Positions 26,075 through 35,020 of a stretch of 64,000 nt of DNA are shown piece by piece (position 1 is the stretch's first letter; each line of letters begins with the position of its first letter). The notes under the pieces were generated by a model. That model had not been told where the DNA came from and did not search any database. It worked only from the letters and a program-made list of their open reading frames with translations. Both the position numbers and the translations under genes were made by a program. The DNA comes from DATLLN01 sp963797175 (GTDB lineage: Bacteria > Actinomycetota > Thermoleophilia > Gaiellales > JAICJC01). The stretch covers positions 1,364,001 to 1,428,000 of the forward strand of contig CAWCOL010000009.1 of assembly GCA_963797175.1 (NCBI GenBank), given 5' to 3'.

Positions 26075-27147
26075 TCACTCCCAGCGGAACGTGCGAAGCG
26101 AGACGGCCGCCAGGACCGCCGTCACCGCCAAGAGTACCCCGAGCTCTGGGAGCACATGCACCAGGCCCTGGTTGCGGACGATCGTGTCGCGCAGCCCGTT
26201 CGCCATGTAGTAGAGCGGCAGCAGCTTGGCGATCGTCTGCACGAACGCCGGCATCGCCGAGACCGGGAAGAAGACGCCGGAGAGGAACATCATCGGGTTC
26301 GTGATGACGTTGGTGACGGCGTCCGCCGTCTCCGGCTCGGAGGTCAGCGAGCCGACCGTGAACCCCATCGCCAGGAAGCAGAGCGCGCCCGCCAGCGCGA
26401 TCGGGATCGCCGCCCAGGCCGTGGGCGAGATCTCGATGCCGAATGCGAAGTGGCCGAACGCGATCAGCACCACCACCTGGAGCAGGGCCAGCACCAGCGA
26501 CGCGGCGATGCGCGAGACGAAGAACTCGCCCAGCGGCATCGGCGTCAGCTTGAGCCGGCGCAGGATGCCGCGCTTGCGCCACGCGACCAGCACCGTGGAC
26601 AGGCCGATCACGGCCGAGATCATGATCGAGAGGGCGATGATCCCGGGCAGCAGGAAATCGATGTAGTCGAGCTGGCTGGAGTCCACAGAGACGCTCGAGT
26701 AGGTGACGGCGGGCGGCGACCCGGTGGCGACGATCGAGACCTTGGACGCGACGCCCGAGACGACGCCCTGGATGATCCCGGCCTGGGTGGCCGATGCGTT
26801 CGAGAAGTAGAGGCGCGCCTGGGTGCCGCCGGGGCCGCCCCTGCTCAGCACCAGCAGCGCGTCGCGGTCGCCGTCCTTCACCTGGTGCGCGGCGTGGGTG
26901 ACGCTGTGCTCGTCCTGCTTGACCTTGACGCCGTCCGTGCGCTCGAGCGCGGTCACCATCCCGGCGGCGGCCGGCGTCCCGGCGTTGTTGATGACGGTGA
27001 TCGTCCCCGCGTCGATCGACTGGCCGAACAACAGCCCCAGCAGCGTCATCAGGATCATCGGGAACAGCAGCGACCAGAACAGCGTGATCCTGCGCCGGAA
27101 CATCATCTTCAGCTGGGCCACGGTGGTGGCCGCGATCCGGCCCAGGT

Positions 27148-27151
<4 letters not shown>
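26075..27151 (-). CDS. ABC-2 type transporter permease
   Basis: This is a 358-residue membrane subunit of an ABC exporter. The N-terminal segment LFWSLLFPMILMTLLGLLFG is followed by a large extracytoplasmic loop (about residues 55-170). A cluster of five membrane segments then starts at FLLPGIIALSIMISAVIGLS, with the signature region MMFLSGVFFPVSAMPAFVQT and a final segment LGVLLAVTAVLAAVSL. This matches the ABC-2/YhgE-like permeases that export drugs, lipids or polysaccharide. The GTG start overlaps the stop of the ATPase gene as GTGA, so the two are one transporter. The substrate is unknown. Confidence 0.9.
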
Positions 27152-28024
<873 letters not shown>

Positions 28025-28032
<8 letters not shown>

Positions 28033-28044
28033 TGTAGTGGCGGC
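28025..28044. repeat. Perfect 9-bp inverted repeat at the exporter ATPase start
   Basis: The sequence gccgccact-gt-agtggcggc forms two perfect nine-base arms separated by two bases. It spans the last base of the amidohydrolase stop codon and the first possible start codon of the ATPase gene. The two-base spacer is too tight for a stable RNA hairpin without opening some pairs, so a dimeric DNA-binding site is as likely. No regulator gene for it is in the window. Confidence 0.4.
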
Positions 28045-29676
28045 TACCAGCCGGGCGCGGCGTACACCCGGTCGCCGGCCGAGAGGGTGAGCAGCAGCCG
28101 CGCCTCGAGGTATCCGGCGGGGCGCAGGCCGAACAGGTCGCGGTCGAGCACGACCAGGTCGGCGAGCTTGCCCGGTTCGATCGAGCCGGTCTCCGCGTCC
28201 AGGAACGAGGCGTAGGCGCCGCCGATGGTGTGGGCGGCGATCGCGGTGCCCAGGTCGAGCCGCTCGTCGGCCAGCAGCGGCTCCTCGCCCTCGGTCTCGG
28301 GATCGGTGCGGGCCACCGCGGAGGCGAGCTGGTGGAGCGGGTCGGGCGTGGACACCGACCAGTCGCTGCCAAACGCGAGCATCCCGCCGGCGCGCAGGAT
28401 GCTGCCGAACGGGTAGATCATCGATGCCGCCAGGGGCGAGATGAAGGGCAGCGTCAGCTCGGTGACGTACGCCTCCAGGCGGGCCCAGAGCGGCGTCACG
28501 TTGGCGATCACACTCAGCGCCCGGAACCGGGCGACGTCGTCGGGGTGGACGAACTCGACGTGCGCGAGCTGGTGGCGGGCGTCGCGCCGGCCGTTCGTCC
28601 GGGCGGCGGCCTCCAGCACGTCGAGCGACTCGCGCACGGCGCGGTCGCCGATCGTGTGGATGTGGATGCCGAACCCCTCGGCGTCGCAGCGGGCGACGTG
28701 GCGCTCCAGCTCGGCCAGCACGTACTGGTCGATGCCGTACTCGGCCGTGGGGTTGCCGTCAGCGTCCCGGTAGGGGTCGAGCATCGCCGCGGTGCGGTTC
28801 TCGACGACGCCGTCGTGGAAGAACTTGGCGTTGCCACAGTCGAGCCGGCCGACGGTGCCGCTGCGGCGCCGGTCGAGCAGGGCGGCCAGCTGGTCGTCCG
28901 GGCCCGTCGGGTCCCAGGCCAGGTTGCCGCGCACCCGCAGCGTCAGCTCGCCCGAGTCGGCCAGCCGCTCGTACGTCTCCTGCCAGTCCGGTTCGACCAC
29001 CGCGTCCTGGCATGCGGTGATGCCCAGCCGGTGGTAGTACTCCTGCGCCGCCAGCAGCCCGGCGGTGCGCTGCTCCGGCGTCGGCTGCGGCGTCAGGTCG
29101 AGCACCAGGTTCATCGCCGACTCCTGCAGCATCCCCACCGGGTCGCCGTGCTCGTCGCGCTCGATCCGGCCGCCCGGCGGGTCGGGCGTGTCGCGGCCGA
29201 TCCCGGCCAGCTCCAGCGCCCGCGAGTTGGCCCAGGCGCCATGGTAGTCGCGGTTGGGCAGGATCACCGGCCGGTCGGCCACCGCCGCGTCCAGCGCCTG
29301 CCGTGTGGGGATGCCGCCCGGGAAATCGCTGAACCCCCAGCCGCCGCCCTGGATCCACTCCCGGTCGGGGTTGGCCTGGGCGTACTCCGAGATGCGCCGA
29401 AGGTGCTCGTCCGCGTCGCTGCTCTCGCGCAGGTCGCAGAGCGTCGCCTCGTAGCCGCTGGCCGCCAGATGGCAGTGGGCGTCGTGGAAGCCGGGCAGCA
29501 CCATGCCGCCCTCGACGTCCACGATCTGCGTCGAGGAGCCGGCCAGCTCGGCGATCTCGCGGGCGGACCCGACGGCGGCGATCCGCCCGTCCTTCACCGC
29601 CACGGCCTCGGCCACGGAGCGGGCGGCGTCGACGGTGTGGACGACGCCGCCGAGTGAGGATCAGGTCTGCCGCCAC
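28044..29676 (-). CDS. Amidohydrolase family protein, YtcJ-like (frame break near 29653)
   Basis: This is a metal-dependent amidohydrolase of about 543 residues. The start is the GTG at 29674-29676 (VAADLILT), whose first base overlaps the preceding TAG. Deleting one base near 29653 joins it to the long frame beginning VAEAVAVKDGRIAAVGSA. Family motifs are GMVLPGFHDAHCHLAASG (first metal ligands), FFHDGVVENRTAAMLDPY, IHTIGDRAVRESLDVLE, HQLAHVEFVHPDDVARF and LAFGSDWSVSTPDPL, with the closing strand GKLADLVVLDRDLFGL. This is the exo-amidase/YtcJ branch, whose substrates are mostly unknown. It may be part of the operon with the MaoC, dehydrogenase and lyase genes upstream, but need not share their pathway. 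Confidence 0.88.
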
Positions 29677-30167
29677 TACTGGCCGGCCGCCGGCCGCTTC
29701 GGCACCAGCACCTTGCGGCGGAACTCGCAGACGACCTCACCCCGCTGGTTGGTGCCGATCGACTCCACGGTGACGATGCCGCGGTCGGGCTTGCTGCGCG
29801 ATTCGACCACCTCCAGCACCGTGGTCTGGGCGTAGATCGTGTCGCCGTGGAAGGTCGGCTTGGCGTGCTTGAGCGACTCGATCTCGAGGTTCGCGATCGC
29901 CTTGCCGGACACGTCCGGGACGCTCATGCCCAGCACCAGCGAGTAGACGAGGTTGCCGACCACGACGTTCTTGCCGAACTGCGTCTCGGTCTCGGCGTAG
30001 TGCGCGTCCGTGTGCAGCGGGTGGTGGTTCATCGTGATCATGCAGAACAGGTGGTCGTCGGCCTCGGTGATGGTCTTGCCGGGCCAGTGCTTGTAGACGT
30101 CGCCGACCTCGAAGTCCTCCAGATAGCGCCCGAACCGGATCTCGCGGGCGTCGAACACGCGGCTCAT
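29676..30167 (-). CDS. MaoC-family hydratase, probable mesaconyl-CoA hydratase
   Basis: This is a 163-residue hot-dog-fold enoyl-CoA hydratase. Features are YLEDFEVGDVYKHWPGKTIT, then the hydratase catalytic pattern ADDHLFCMITMNHHPLHTD, GNLVYSLVLGMSVPDVSG and the C-terminal HGDTIYAQTTVLEVVESRSK. The ATG at 30165-30167 overlaps the stop of the acyl-CoA dehydrogenase gene. In actinobacteria with the ethylmalonyl-CoA pathway, a MaoC protein next to methylsuccinyl-CoA dehydrogenase and a CitE-like lyase hydrates mesaconyl-CoA to beta-methylmalyl-CoA. That assignment rests on this neighbourhood together with ccr in the same window. The family alone would only say MaoC-like dehydratase. Confidence 0.85.
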   Translation of the reverse strand: MSRVFDAREIRFGRYLEDFEVGDVYKHWPGKTITEADDHLFCMITMNHHPLHTDAHYAETETQFGKNVVVGNLVYSLVLGMSVPDVSGKAIANLEIESLKHAKPTFHGDTIYAQTTVLEVVESRSKPDRGIVTVESIGTNQRGEVVCEFRRKVLVPKRPAAGQ

Positions 30168-31345
30168 ACCGCGTACCTCGCCAGCAGGCCGCGGGCGACG
30201 ATCAGCTTCTGGATCTCGGAGGTGCCCTCGCCGATCAGCAGCATCGGCGCGTCGCGGTAGAGCCGCTCGATCTCGTACTCCTTCGAGAAGCCGTAGCCGC
30301 CGTGGATGCGGAACGCGTCCTCGACCACCTCGTGGCAGATCTCCGAGGCGTACAGCTTGGCCATGCCCGCCTCGACGTCCGAGCGGTCGCCGGCGTCCTT
30401 CTTGCGCGCCGCCGAGAGCATCAGCAGCCGCGCCGCCTCGATCTTGGTGGCCATCTCGGCCAGCTTGAACTGGATGCCCTGGTGGCGGGCGATCGGCTTG
30501 CCGAACGCCTCCCGCTCCTGGGCGTAGCGGATCGCCAGCTCGAATGCGCGCTGGGCGACGCCGACGCCGCGGGCGGCGACGTTGACGCGGCCGACCTCGA
30601 CCCCGCTCATCATCTGTCGGAAGCCCTGGCCCTCCGCGCCGCCCAGCAGGTCGGCGGCGGGGACGCGGTGGTCGGTGAAGACGAGCTCGGTGGTCTCGAC
30701 GCCCTTGTAGCCCAGCTTCTCGAGCTGCGGCGGGATGGTCAGCCCGCCGACCTGCGCCGCGCCCGGCTCCTTCTCCACCAGCAGGCAGCTCATCCCCCGG
30801 TGCGGCGGGTCGGCCTGCGGGTCGGTCTTGACCAGCGTCGCCACCAGCCCGGAGCGCAGGCCGTTGGTGACCCACATCTTCTGGCCGTTGACGACGTAGT
30901 CGTCGCCGTCGCGGACGGCGCGGGAACGGATCGCCTGAACGTCGGAGCCGCACTCCGGTTCGGTCATCGAGAAGGCGCAGCGGATCTCGCCCGTCGCCAT
31001 CCGGGGCAGGAAGCGCGCCTTCTGCTCCTCGGTGCCGTCGCGCATCAGCATGTCGGCCACGATGAAGTGGGTGTTGATGATGCCGGAGACGCTCATCCAG
31101 CCCCGCGCCAGCTCGCACACCGAGAGCGCGTAGGTGGTCAGGTCGAGCCCCAGGCCGCCGTGTTCCTCGGGGATCGTGAAGCCGAAGATCCCGAGCTCCT
31201 TCAGGCCCTCGACGATCTCGTCGGGGAAGATGTCGTCGTGCTCGAGCTGCGACGCGACCGGGATGATCCGCTCGTCGGTGAACTGACGGACGAGCTCGAC
31301 GATCTCCCGCTGTTCGCCGGTCAGCTCGTCCAGCGGCAGGCTCAC
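30164..31345 (-). CDS. Acyl-CoA dehydrogenase, probable methylsuccinyl-CoA dehydrogenase
   Basis: This is a 393-residue FAD-dependent acyl-CoA dehydrogenase. Motifs are FGFTIPEEHGGLGLDL, IRCAFSMTEPECGSDVQAIR, YVVNGQKMWVTNG, LGYKGVETTELVFTDHRVP, FGKPIARHQGIQFKLAEMA, RIHGGYGFSKEYEIERLYRD, and the catalytic-glutamate region IGEGTSEIQKLIVARGL. The start GTG (31343-31345) overlaps the lyase stop as GTGA. Its place between a MaoC hydratase and a CitE-like lyase suggests oxidation of methylsuccinyl-CoA to mesaconyl-CoA in the ethylmalonyl-CoA pathway. It lacks the long N-terminal extension of the proteobacterial enzyme (about 550 residues), which leaves some doubt about substrate. A generic short/branched-chain dehydrogenase is the alternative. 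Confidence 0.86.
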   Translation of the reverse strand: MSLPLDELTGEQREIVELVRQFTDERIIPVASQLEHDDIFPDEIVEGLKELGIFGFTIPEEHGGLGLDLTTYALSVCELARGWMSVSGIINTHFIVADMLMRDGTEEQKARFLPRMATGEIRCAFSMTEPECGSDVQAIRSRAVRDGDDYVVNGQKMWVTNGLRSGLVATLVKTDPQADPPHRGMSCLLVEKEPGAAQVGGLTIPPQLEKLGYKGVETTELVFTDHRVPAADLLGGAEGQGFRQMMSGVEVGRVNVAARGVGVAQRAFELAIRYAQEREAFGKPIARHQGIQFKLAEMATKIEAARLLMLSAARKKDAGDRSDVEAGMAKLYASEICHEVVEDAFRIHGGYGFSKEYEIERLYRDAPMLLIGEGTSEIQKLIVARGLLARYAV

Positions 31346-32271
31346 GAGCCCGCCTCGGTCAGCGCCATCCCGGCGGCGGCGCCGCGCGCGACCACCTGCT
31401 CGGCGATCTTGCGGCTGGCCTCGTCGATCATCTGGCCCTCGTGCATGACGGCGCCCTTGCGCTCGACCCGGGTGGCGTGGTCGTAGGCGTCCAGCAGCCG
31501 CTTGGCCTCGTCGAACTGCTGCTGGGTGGGCGCGAACTCCTCGTTCGCGATCTCGACCTGCGCCGGGTGCAGCACCCACTTGCCGTCGTAGCCGAGCTGG
31601 CGGGCGCGCTTGCACATGCGCCGGTAGCCCTCGGTGTCCTTGATGTCGGTGTAGGGGCCGTCGATCGCCTGCAGGCCGTAAGCGCGTGCGGCCGTCACGA
31701 TCTGCGACAGCACCCAGTGCCACTGGTCGCCCGGGTAGTCGGGGCTGAGCGAGCCGATCACGAGCTGGCCGACGCCCATGTTGGCCGCGTAGTCACCGGG
31801 GCCGAAGATCAGCGTCTCCAGCCGGTCGGTCGCCTGGGCGATCTCGCGGATGTTCATCGCGCCGCGGGCGGTCTCGATCTGCGCCTCCAGGCCGATCCGG
31901 GTGCCCAGCTCGTGCTGCGTCTCGAGCTGCGTCAGCAGGTGGTCGATGAAGTGCAGCTGTCCGGCGTCCTCGACCTTGGGGATCATCAGGCAGTCCAGCC
32001 GGTCGCCGGCGCCACCGACGACAGCGGTGACGTCACCCAGGCACCAGCGCGTGGTCACGTCGTTGACGCGGACGACGCGGGTCTTGCCGGAGTAGTCGTT
32101 CGCCCGGAGGGCATCGACGACGCGGCCGCGGGCGTCCTCCTTCTCCAGCGGGGAGACGGCGTCCTCGAGGTCGAGGAACACCTGGTCGGCGGGCAGCGTC
32201 GCCGCCTTCGCGAGCATCTTCTCGGACGAGCCCGGCACCGCCAGGCACGACCGGCGCAACCTGAACCGCAC
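31342..32271 (-). CDS. HpcH/HpaI-CitE family CoA-ester lyase, probable beta-methylmalyl-/malyl-CoA lyase
   Basis: This is a 309-residue aldolase-type lyase, first gene of a four- or five-gene operon. Features are RRSCLAVPGSSEKMLAKAA, VFLDLEDAVSPLEKEDARG, LMIPKVEDAGQLHFID, GLEAQIETARGAMNI (metal-ligand Glu), LIFGPGDYAANMG (metal-ligand Asp), AIDGPYTDIKDTEGY and KWVLHPAQVEIANE. This layout fits malyl-/beta-methylmalyl-CoA lyases, which split beta-methylmalyl-CoA into glyoxylate and propionyl-CoA. The GTG start is preceded by GGGAGG at a suitable spacing. An inverted repeat typical of TetR-family operators lies 18-33 bases upstream, with a -10-like TAGACT overlapping it. Confidence 0.88.
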   Translation of the reverse strand: MRFRLRRSCLAVPGSSEKMLAKAATLPADQVFLDLEDAVSPLEKEDARGRVVDALRANDYSGKTRVVRVNDVTTRWCLGDVTAVVGGAGDRLDCLMIPKVEDAGQLHFIDHLLTQLETQHELGTRIGLEAQIETARGAMNIREIAQATDRLETLIFGPGDYAANMGVGQLVIGSLSPDYPGDQWHWVLSQIVTAARAYGLQAIDGPYTDIKDTEGYRRMCKRARQLGYDGKWVLHPAQVEIANEEFAPTQQQFDEAKRLLDAYDHATRVERKGAVMHEGQMIDEASRKIAEQVVARGAAAGMALTEAGS

Positions 32272-32288
32272 CCGGCAACCTCCCGTTT

Positions 32289-32304
32289 GACTGGACGGTC
32301 AGTC
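32289..32304 (-). promoter_or_regulatory. Putative TetR-type operator upstream of the lyase operon
   Basis: The 16-bp element gactggacggtcagtc has five-base inverted arms (GACTG/CAGTC) around a CG centre. It sits between the signal peptidase stop and the ribosome site of the lyase gene. On the minus strand it partly overlaps a -10-like TAGACT. Its position would allow repression of the MaoC-dehydrogenase-lyase unit. The same TAGACT hexamer occurs upstream of ccr at 18862-18867, but the full palindrome does not. No TetR-family regulator gene is in the window. Confidence 0.5.
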
Positions 32305-32314
32305 TACCGGGGTG

Positions 32315-32923
32315 CTACAGCAGGCCGAGCCGGTCGAGCGGCCAGTAGCGGACGCGCGCGATGCCGAGGATCTCGCCCTGCGGCTCGGCGCCCCACACGC
32401 GCGAGTCGTCGGAGTTCTCGCGGTGGTCGCCCATCAGGAAGTAGTAGCCCTTGGGGACGACGATCTTGCCGACGATCGAGGTCGGCTCGCCGTGCACGTA
32501 CGGCTCGTTCAGCGGCTTGGCGGGCTGGCCGGGATCCTGCACCCACACGTGGCCGTTGCGCGAGAAGAGCGTCTCGCCGGGCAGGCCGATCACGCGCTTG
32601 ATGAACGTCTGGTCGGAGTAGCCGGTGCGCTTGGAGCGGTCGGGCGTGCTGCACACGCCCTCGCTGGAGTTGGTCACTCCGCAGGCCGGCGGGTGGAACA
32701 CGACGATCTCGCCGCGGTGCGGCGAACGGAAGCGCAGCGTCAGCCGGTCGGCCAGCACGCGGTCGCCCGGCAGCAGCGTCGGCACCATGCTCGGCGTCGG
32801 CACGCGGTAAGGTTTGACCAGAAAGGCCTGCGCGGCGAGCGCGAGCCCGACCGCCACTGCGAGGGTGAGCACCAGCTCGAGGATCGAGCGGAGAGGTGCA
32901 GGGATGCTGTCGAGCATACGCAT
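32315..32923 (-). CDS. lepB: Signal peptidase I
   Basis: This is a 202-residue membrane-bound type I signal peptidase that cleaves Sec and Tat signal peptides. One N-terminal membrane anchor (ILELVLTLAVAVGLALAAQAF) is followed by the catalytic serine region VPTPSMVPTLLPGDRVL (Ser45) and the general-base lysine region FIKRVIGLPGET (Lys109). The C-terminal box GYYFLMGDHRENSDDSR completes the SPase I signature. An insert with two cysteines (PPACGV and GVCSTP) lies between boxes and may form a disulfide outside the membrane. The gene is divergent from a SpoIID-like gene and ends just before the lyase operon. Confidence 0.97.
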   Translation of the reverse strand: MRMLDSIPAPLRSILELVLTLAVAVGLALAAQAFLVKPYRVPTPSMVPTLLPGDRVLADRLTLRFRSPHRGEIVVFHPPACGVTNSSEGVCSTPDRSKRTGYSDQTFIKRVIGLPGETLFSRNGHVWVQDPGQPAKPLNEPYVHGEPTSIVGKIVVPKGYYFLMGDHRENSDDSRVWGAEPQGEILGIARVRYWPLDRLGLL

Positions 32924-32995
32924 GGCTGTGGGAGGTTATCGACGCGGGTGTGGTTGCGCTGAAGCTCAGGCCGTTGCAGATTGGAACCATGTGAG

Positions 32996-33014
32996 CCAGC
33001 CCCTGTCGGGCTGG
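32996..33014 (+). repeat. Hairpin in the leader of the SpoIID-like gene
   Basis: CCAGCCC and GGGCTGG form a perfect seven-base stem with a five-base loop (CTGTC). It is 21 bases before the first candidate start codon of the SpoIID-like gene and has no T-run after it, so it is unlikely to be a terminator. It may be a structured leader or an operator. I could not match the surrounding 110 bases to a known riboswitch class. Confidence 0.35.
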
Positions 33015-33035
33015 AGGCCGGGGGGTAGCGTGCCG

Positions 33036-34514
33036 ATGGTGAGGACAATGAGACGAAGGGTCGCAATGGCCGTCGTGTGCGTGGCCGCGCTGCTCGCGAG
33101 CGCCGCGCCCGCCCAGGCCGGAACCACCTTCACCCTGATCGGCCACGGCTGGGGACACGGTATCGGCATGTCCCAGTGGGGTTCCTACGGCTATGCGAGC
33201 CACGGCTGGACGTACCGCCAGATCCTCGCCCACTACTACCAGGGCACCGCGATCGGGCAGGTGCCGGTGGGCACCCTCGAGCGCGTGCTGATGATGGACG
33301 CGAAGCCCTCCGTCAGCTTCGGCGCCTCCGCGGCGATGAAGGTGACGCCGACCGGAGCGGCCGCGGTCTCGCTGCCCGCCGGGATGTACCGGATCGAGCC
33401 GGGGGTGACGCCTGGCTACGAGCGGATCTGGAGCGTTGCCTCCTCGACCTACGCGCTGTCCGGGCTGGCCGCGCCGGTGATGGTGATGCCGTCCTCGCAG
33501 CCGCTGCTGCTGGTCAACGCGACCTACCGCGGCTTCGCCAACGACCACTGGCACGGCTCGCTCCGGTTCCTGCGCGGCTCCGGCGGCATCCTGCCGGTCA
33601 ACGTCGTCGGACTCGACAACTACGCGGCCGGGATCGCCCCCTGCGAGGAGTCGTCGTCCTGGCCGGTCGAGGCGCTCAAGGCGCAGGCGGTGGCGGCGCG
33701 CTCCTACGCGTACCGGACGCGCAACACCGACCCGTCGGTGGGCGTGTGGGACACCAAGGACGACGTGGCCAACCAGACGTACTGCCCGATCGAGCGCGAG
33801 GGCGCGAACTCGATCGCGGCGGTCAGCGGCACCAGCCGCGAGATCGTGACGTACGGCGGCAGCGTCGCCTCCACGTTCTACTCGGCCAGCTCGGGCGGGC
33901 GCACCTCGACGATGCAGGCGTCGTGGGGGAGCAGCTTCGGCTACCCGTACCTGGTGCCGGTGGACGACACCTACGACGCGGCGGGCGGCCTCAACCCGAA
34001 CCACACCTGGGCGCCGCGCGTGTTCGGCCCGACGGCGCTGGCGCAGGCGTTCGGCCTGGGCGGGCAGATCTCGGCCGTGGACAACGTGGTCGACGCACCG
34101 TCGCAGCGGATCCTCTCGCTGGTGCTGCACACGCCCAGCGGCACCTCCGTGACGAAGACGTCAGGCCAGGCGTTCTCCGCGCTGTCGCTGCGCTCGACCT
34201 ACTTCCGCCTGCTCGGCCTGGCGCTGACGGCGCCGGCCCGGGTGGCCAACGGCTCGACGTTCTCGGTCACCGGCCGCGCCTGGCCGCGCCCGACGGTGCT
34301 GCGCCTCCAGGTCAAGCTGGACGGCACCTCCAGCTGGCTGACCGCCCCGTCCTCGGTGCACATGGCGGCCAACGGCACCTTCACGGTGCGCCGCGTGCAG
34401 CACCAGAGCGTGTCCTACCGGCTCGTCCGCACCTCCGGCGTGTCGCCGGTCGTGCACGTGACGATCACGGCGCCAAAGAACCCGCACGCGGTACAGCCGG
34501 TGAGCGGGCGGTGA
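33036..34514 (+). CDS. Exported SpoIID/LytB-domain protein
   Basis: This is a protein of about 492 residues with an N-terminal signal peptide (RRRVAMAVVCVAALLASAAPAQA). The mature part begins FTLIGHGWGHGIGMSQWGSY and ASHGWTYRQILAHYYQ, then the SpoIID/LytB domain with GILPVNVVGLDNYAAGIAPC, SSWPVEALKAQAVAARSYAY, NQTYCPIERE and VASTFYSASSGGRT. SpoIID is a lytic transglycosylase-type peptidoglycan enzyme in endospore formers. In actinobacteria the domain occurs in exported cell-wall proteins of uncertain activity. The C-terminal 100 residues look like a beta-sandwich (APARVANGSTFSVTGRAW). Starts at ATG 33036 or 33048 are both possible, and the second is a better signal peptide start. Confidence 0.85.
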   Translation: MVRTMRRRVAMAVVCVAALLASAAPAQAGTTFTLIGHGWGHGIGMSQWGSYGYASHGWTYRQILAHYYQGTAIGQVPVGTLERVLMMDAKPSVSFGASAAMKVTPTGAAAVSLPAGMYRIEPGVTPGYERIWSVASSTYALSGLAAPVMVMPSSQPLLLVNATYRGFANDHWHGSLRFLRGSGGILPVNVVGLDNYAAGIAPCEESSSWPVEALKAQAVAARSYAYRTRNTDPSVGVWDTKDDVANQTYCPIEREGANSIAAVSGTSREIVTYGGSVASTFYSASSGGRTSTMQASWGSSFGYPYLVPVDDTYDAAGGLNPNHTWAPRVFGPTALAQAFGLGGQISAVDNVVDAPSQRILSLVLHTPSGTSVTKTSGQAFSALSLRSTYFRLLGLALTAPARVANGSTFSVTGRAWPRPTVLRLQVKLDGTSSWLTAPSSVHMAANGTFTVRRVQHQSVSYRLVRTSGVSPVVHVTITAPKNPHAVQPVSGR

Positions 34515-34522
34515 GCTGACCC

Positions 34523-34726
34523 GTGGGCTCGATCGTGATCGGCAAGAAGAACGGCCGCTGGTTCTTCCGCGCCCAGGGTTGCTGCGGCATGGATGGCTAC
34601 CGCCGCGACTACAACCGCGCCCACGCCGTGCAGGTGCTGGGCGAGGGCGGCCGCCTGACCGGCTGGGACGCGATCTCGTTCGAGCTGACCGACCGCCGCG
34701 GCCGCATCCACCGCTACGACGACTGA
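34523..34726 (+). CDS. Small conserved-looking hypothetical protein
   Basis: This is a 67-residue protein starting at GTG, eight bases after the SpoIID-like gene. The sequence SIVIGKKNGRWFFRAQGCCG is rich in aromatic and basic residues with a CC pair, followed by RRDYNRAHAVQVLGEGGRL and a charged end FELTDRRGRIHRYDD. The even codon usage and short gap suggest a real gene in the same transcript. I do not recognise a family. It has no signal peptide and would be cytosolic. The end abuts a 12-bp tandem repeat region. Confidence 0.5.
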   Translation: MGSIVIGKKNGRWFFRAQGCCGMDGYRRDYNRAHAVQVLGEGGRLTGWDAISFELTDRRGRIHRYDD

Positions 34727-34731
34727 GCCTC

Positions 34732-34837
34732 GGTGTCCGGCACCGTACCGGGCACCGAGTCCGGCACGGACTCCGGCACCGAACCGGGCACCGACTCCGG
34801 CACCACCTCCGGCACGGTGCCAGACTCGGTGCCGGAG
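34732..34837. repeat. 12-bp imperfect tandem repeat array
   Basis: About eight units follow a 12-base period. The core is (a/t)ccggcacc plus a variable triplet, for example gactccggcacc, gaaccgggcacc, gagtccggcacg. It lies between the small gene ending at 34726 and the acetyltransferase gene ending at 35021. Because 12 is a multiple of three, all frames stay open, and in one frame it would read as a Ser-Gly-Thr repeat, but no start codon with a ribosome site was seen. The 34838-35020 stretch holds no gene. It has a seven-base inverted pair GTGTCAC/GTGACAC spaced about 37 bases apart. Confidence 0.75.
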
Positions 34838-35020
34838 GTCTTCGAATGGTTTGCTGTTCGGTGACCGAGGCGTGACGGTCGGCTCGCCGGCCGTGACAGT
34901 GCCCTTGCCGGCTCGGCGAGCGGGATCGAGGCTTCTGTAGGCCCAGAAAGTGTCACGGACCCGGCGGCGCGGGCATGGTGCGAAGCTGTGACACCCTTGG
35001 CACGAACCGGGGCGCGGCCG

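Noticed and set aside
34727..34866. Tandem repeat as a coding region for a Ser-Gly-Thr repeat protein
   Set aside because: All frames are open only because the unit is 12 bases long. There is no ribosome site or adjoining domain.
34732..35020. CRISPR array
   Set aside because: Units are 12 bases, contiguous and imperfect, with no unique spacers and no cas genes in the window.
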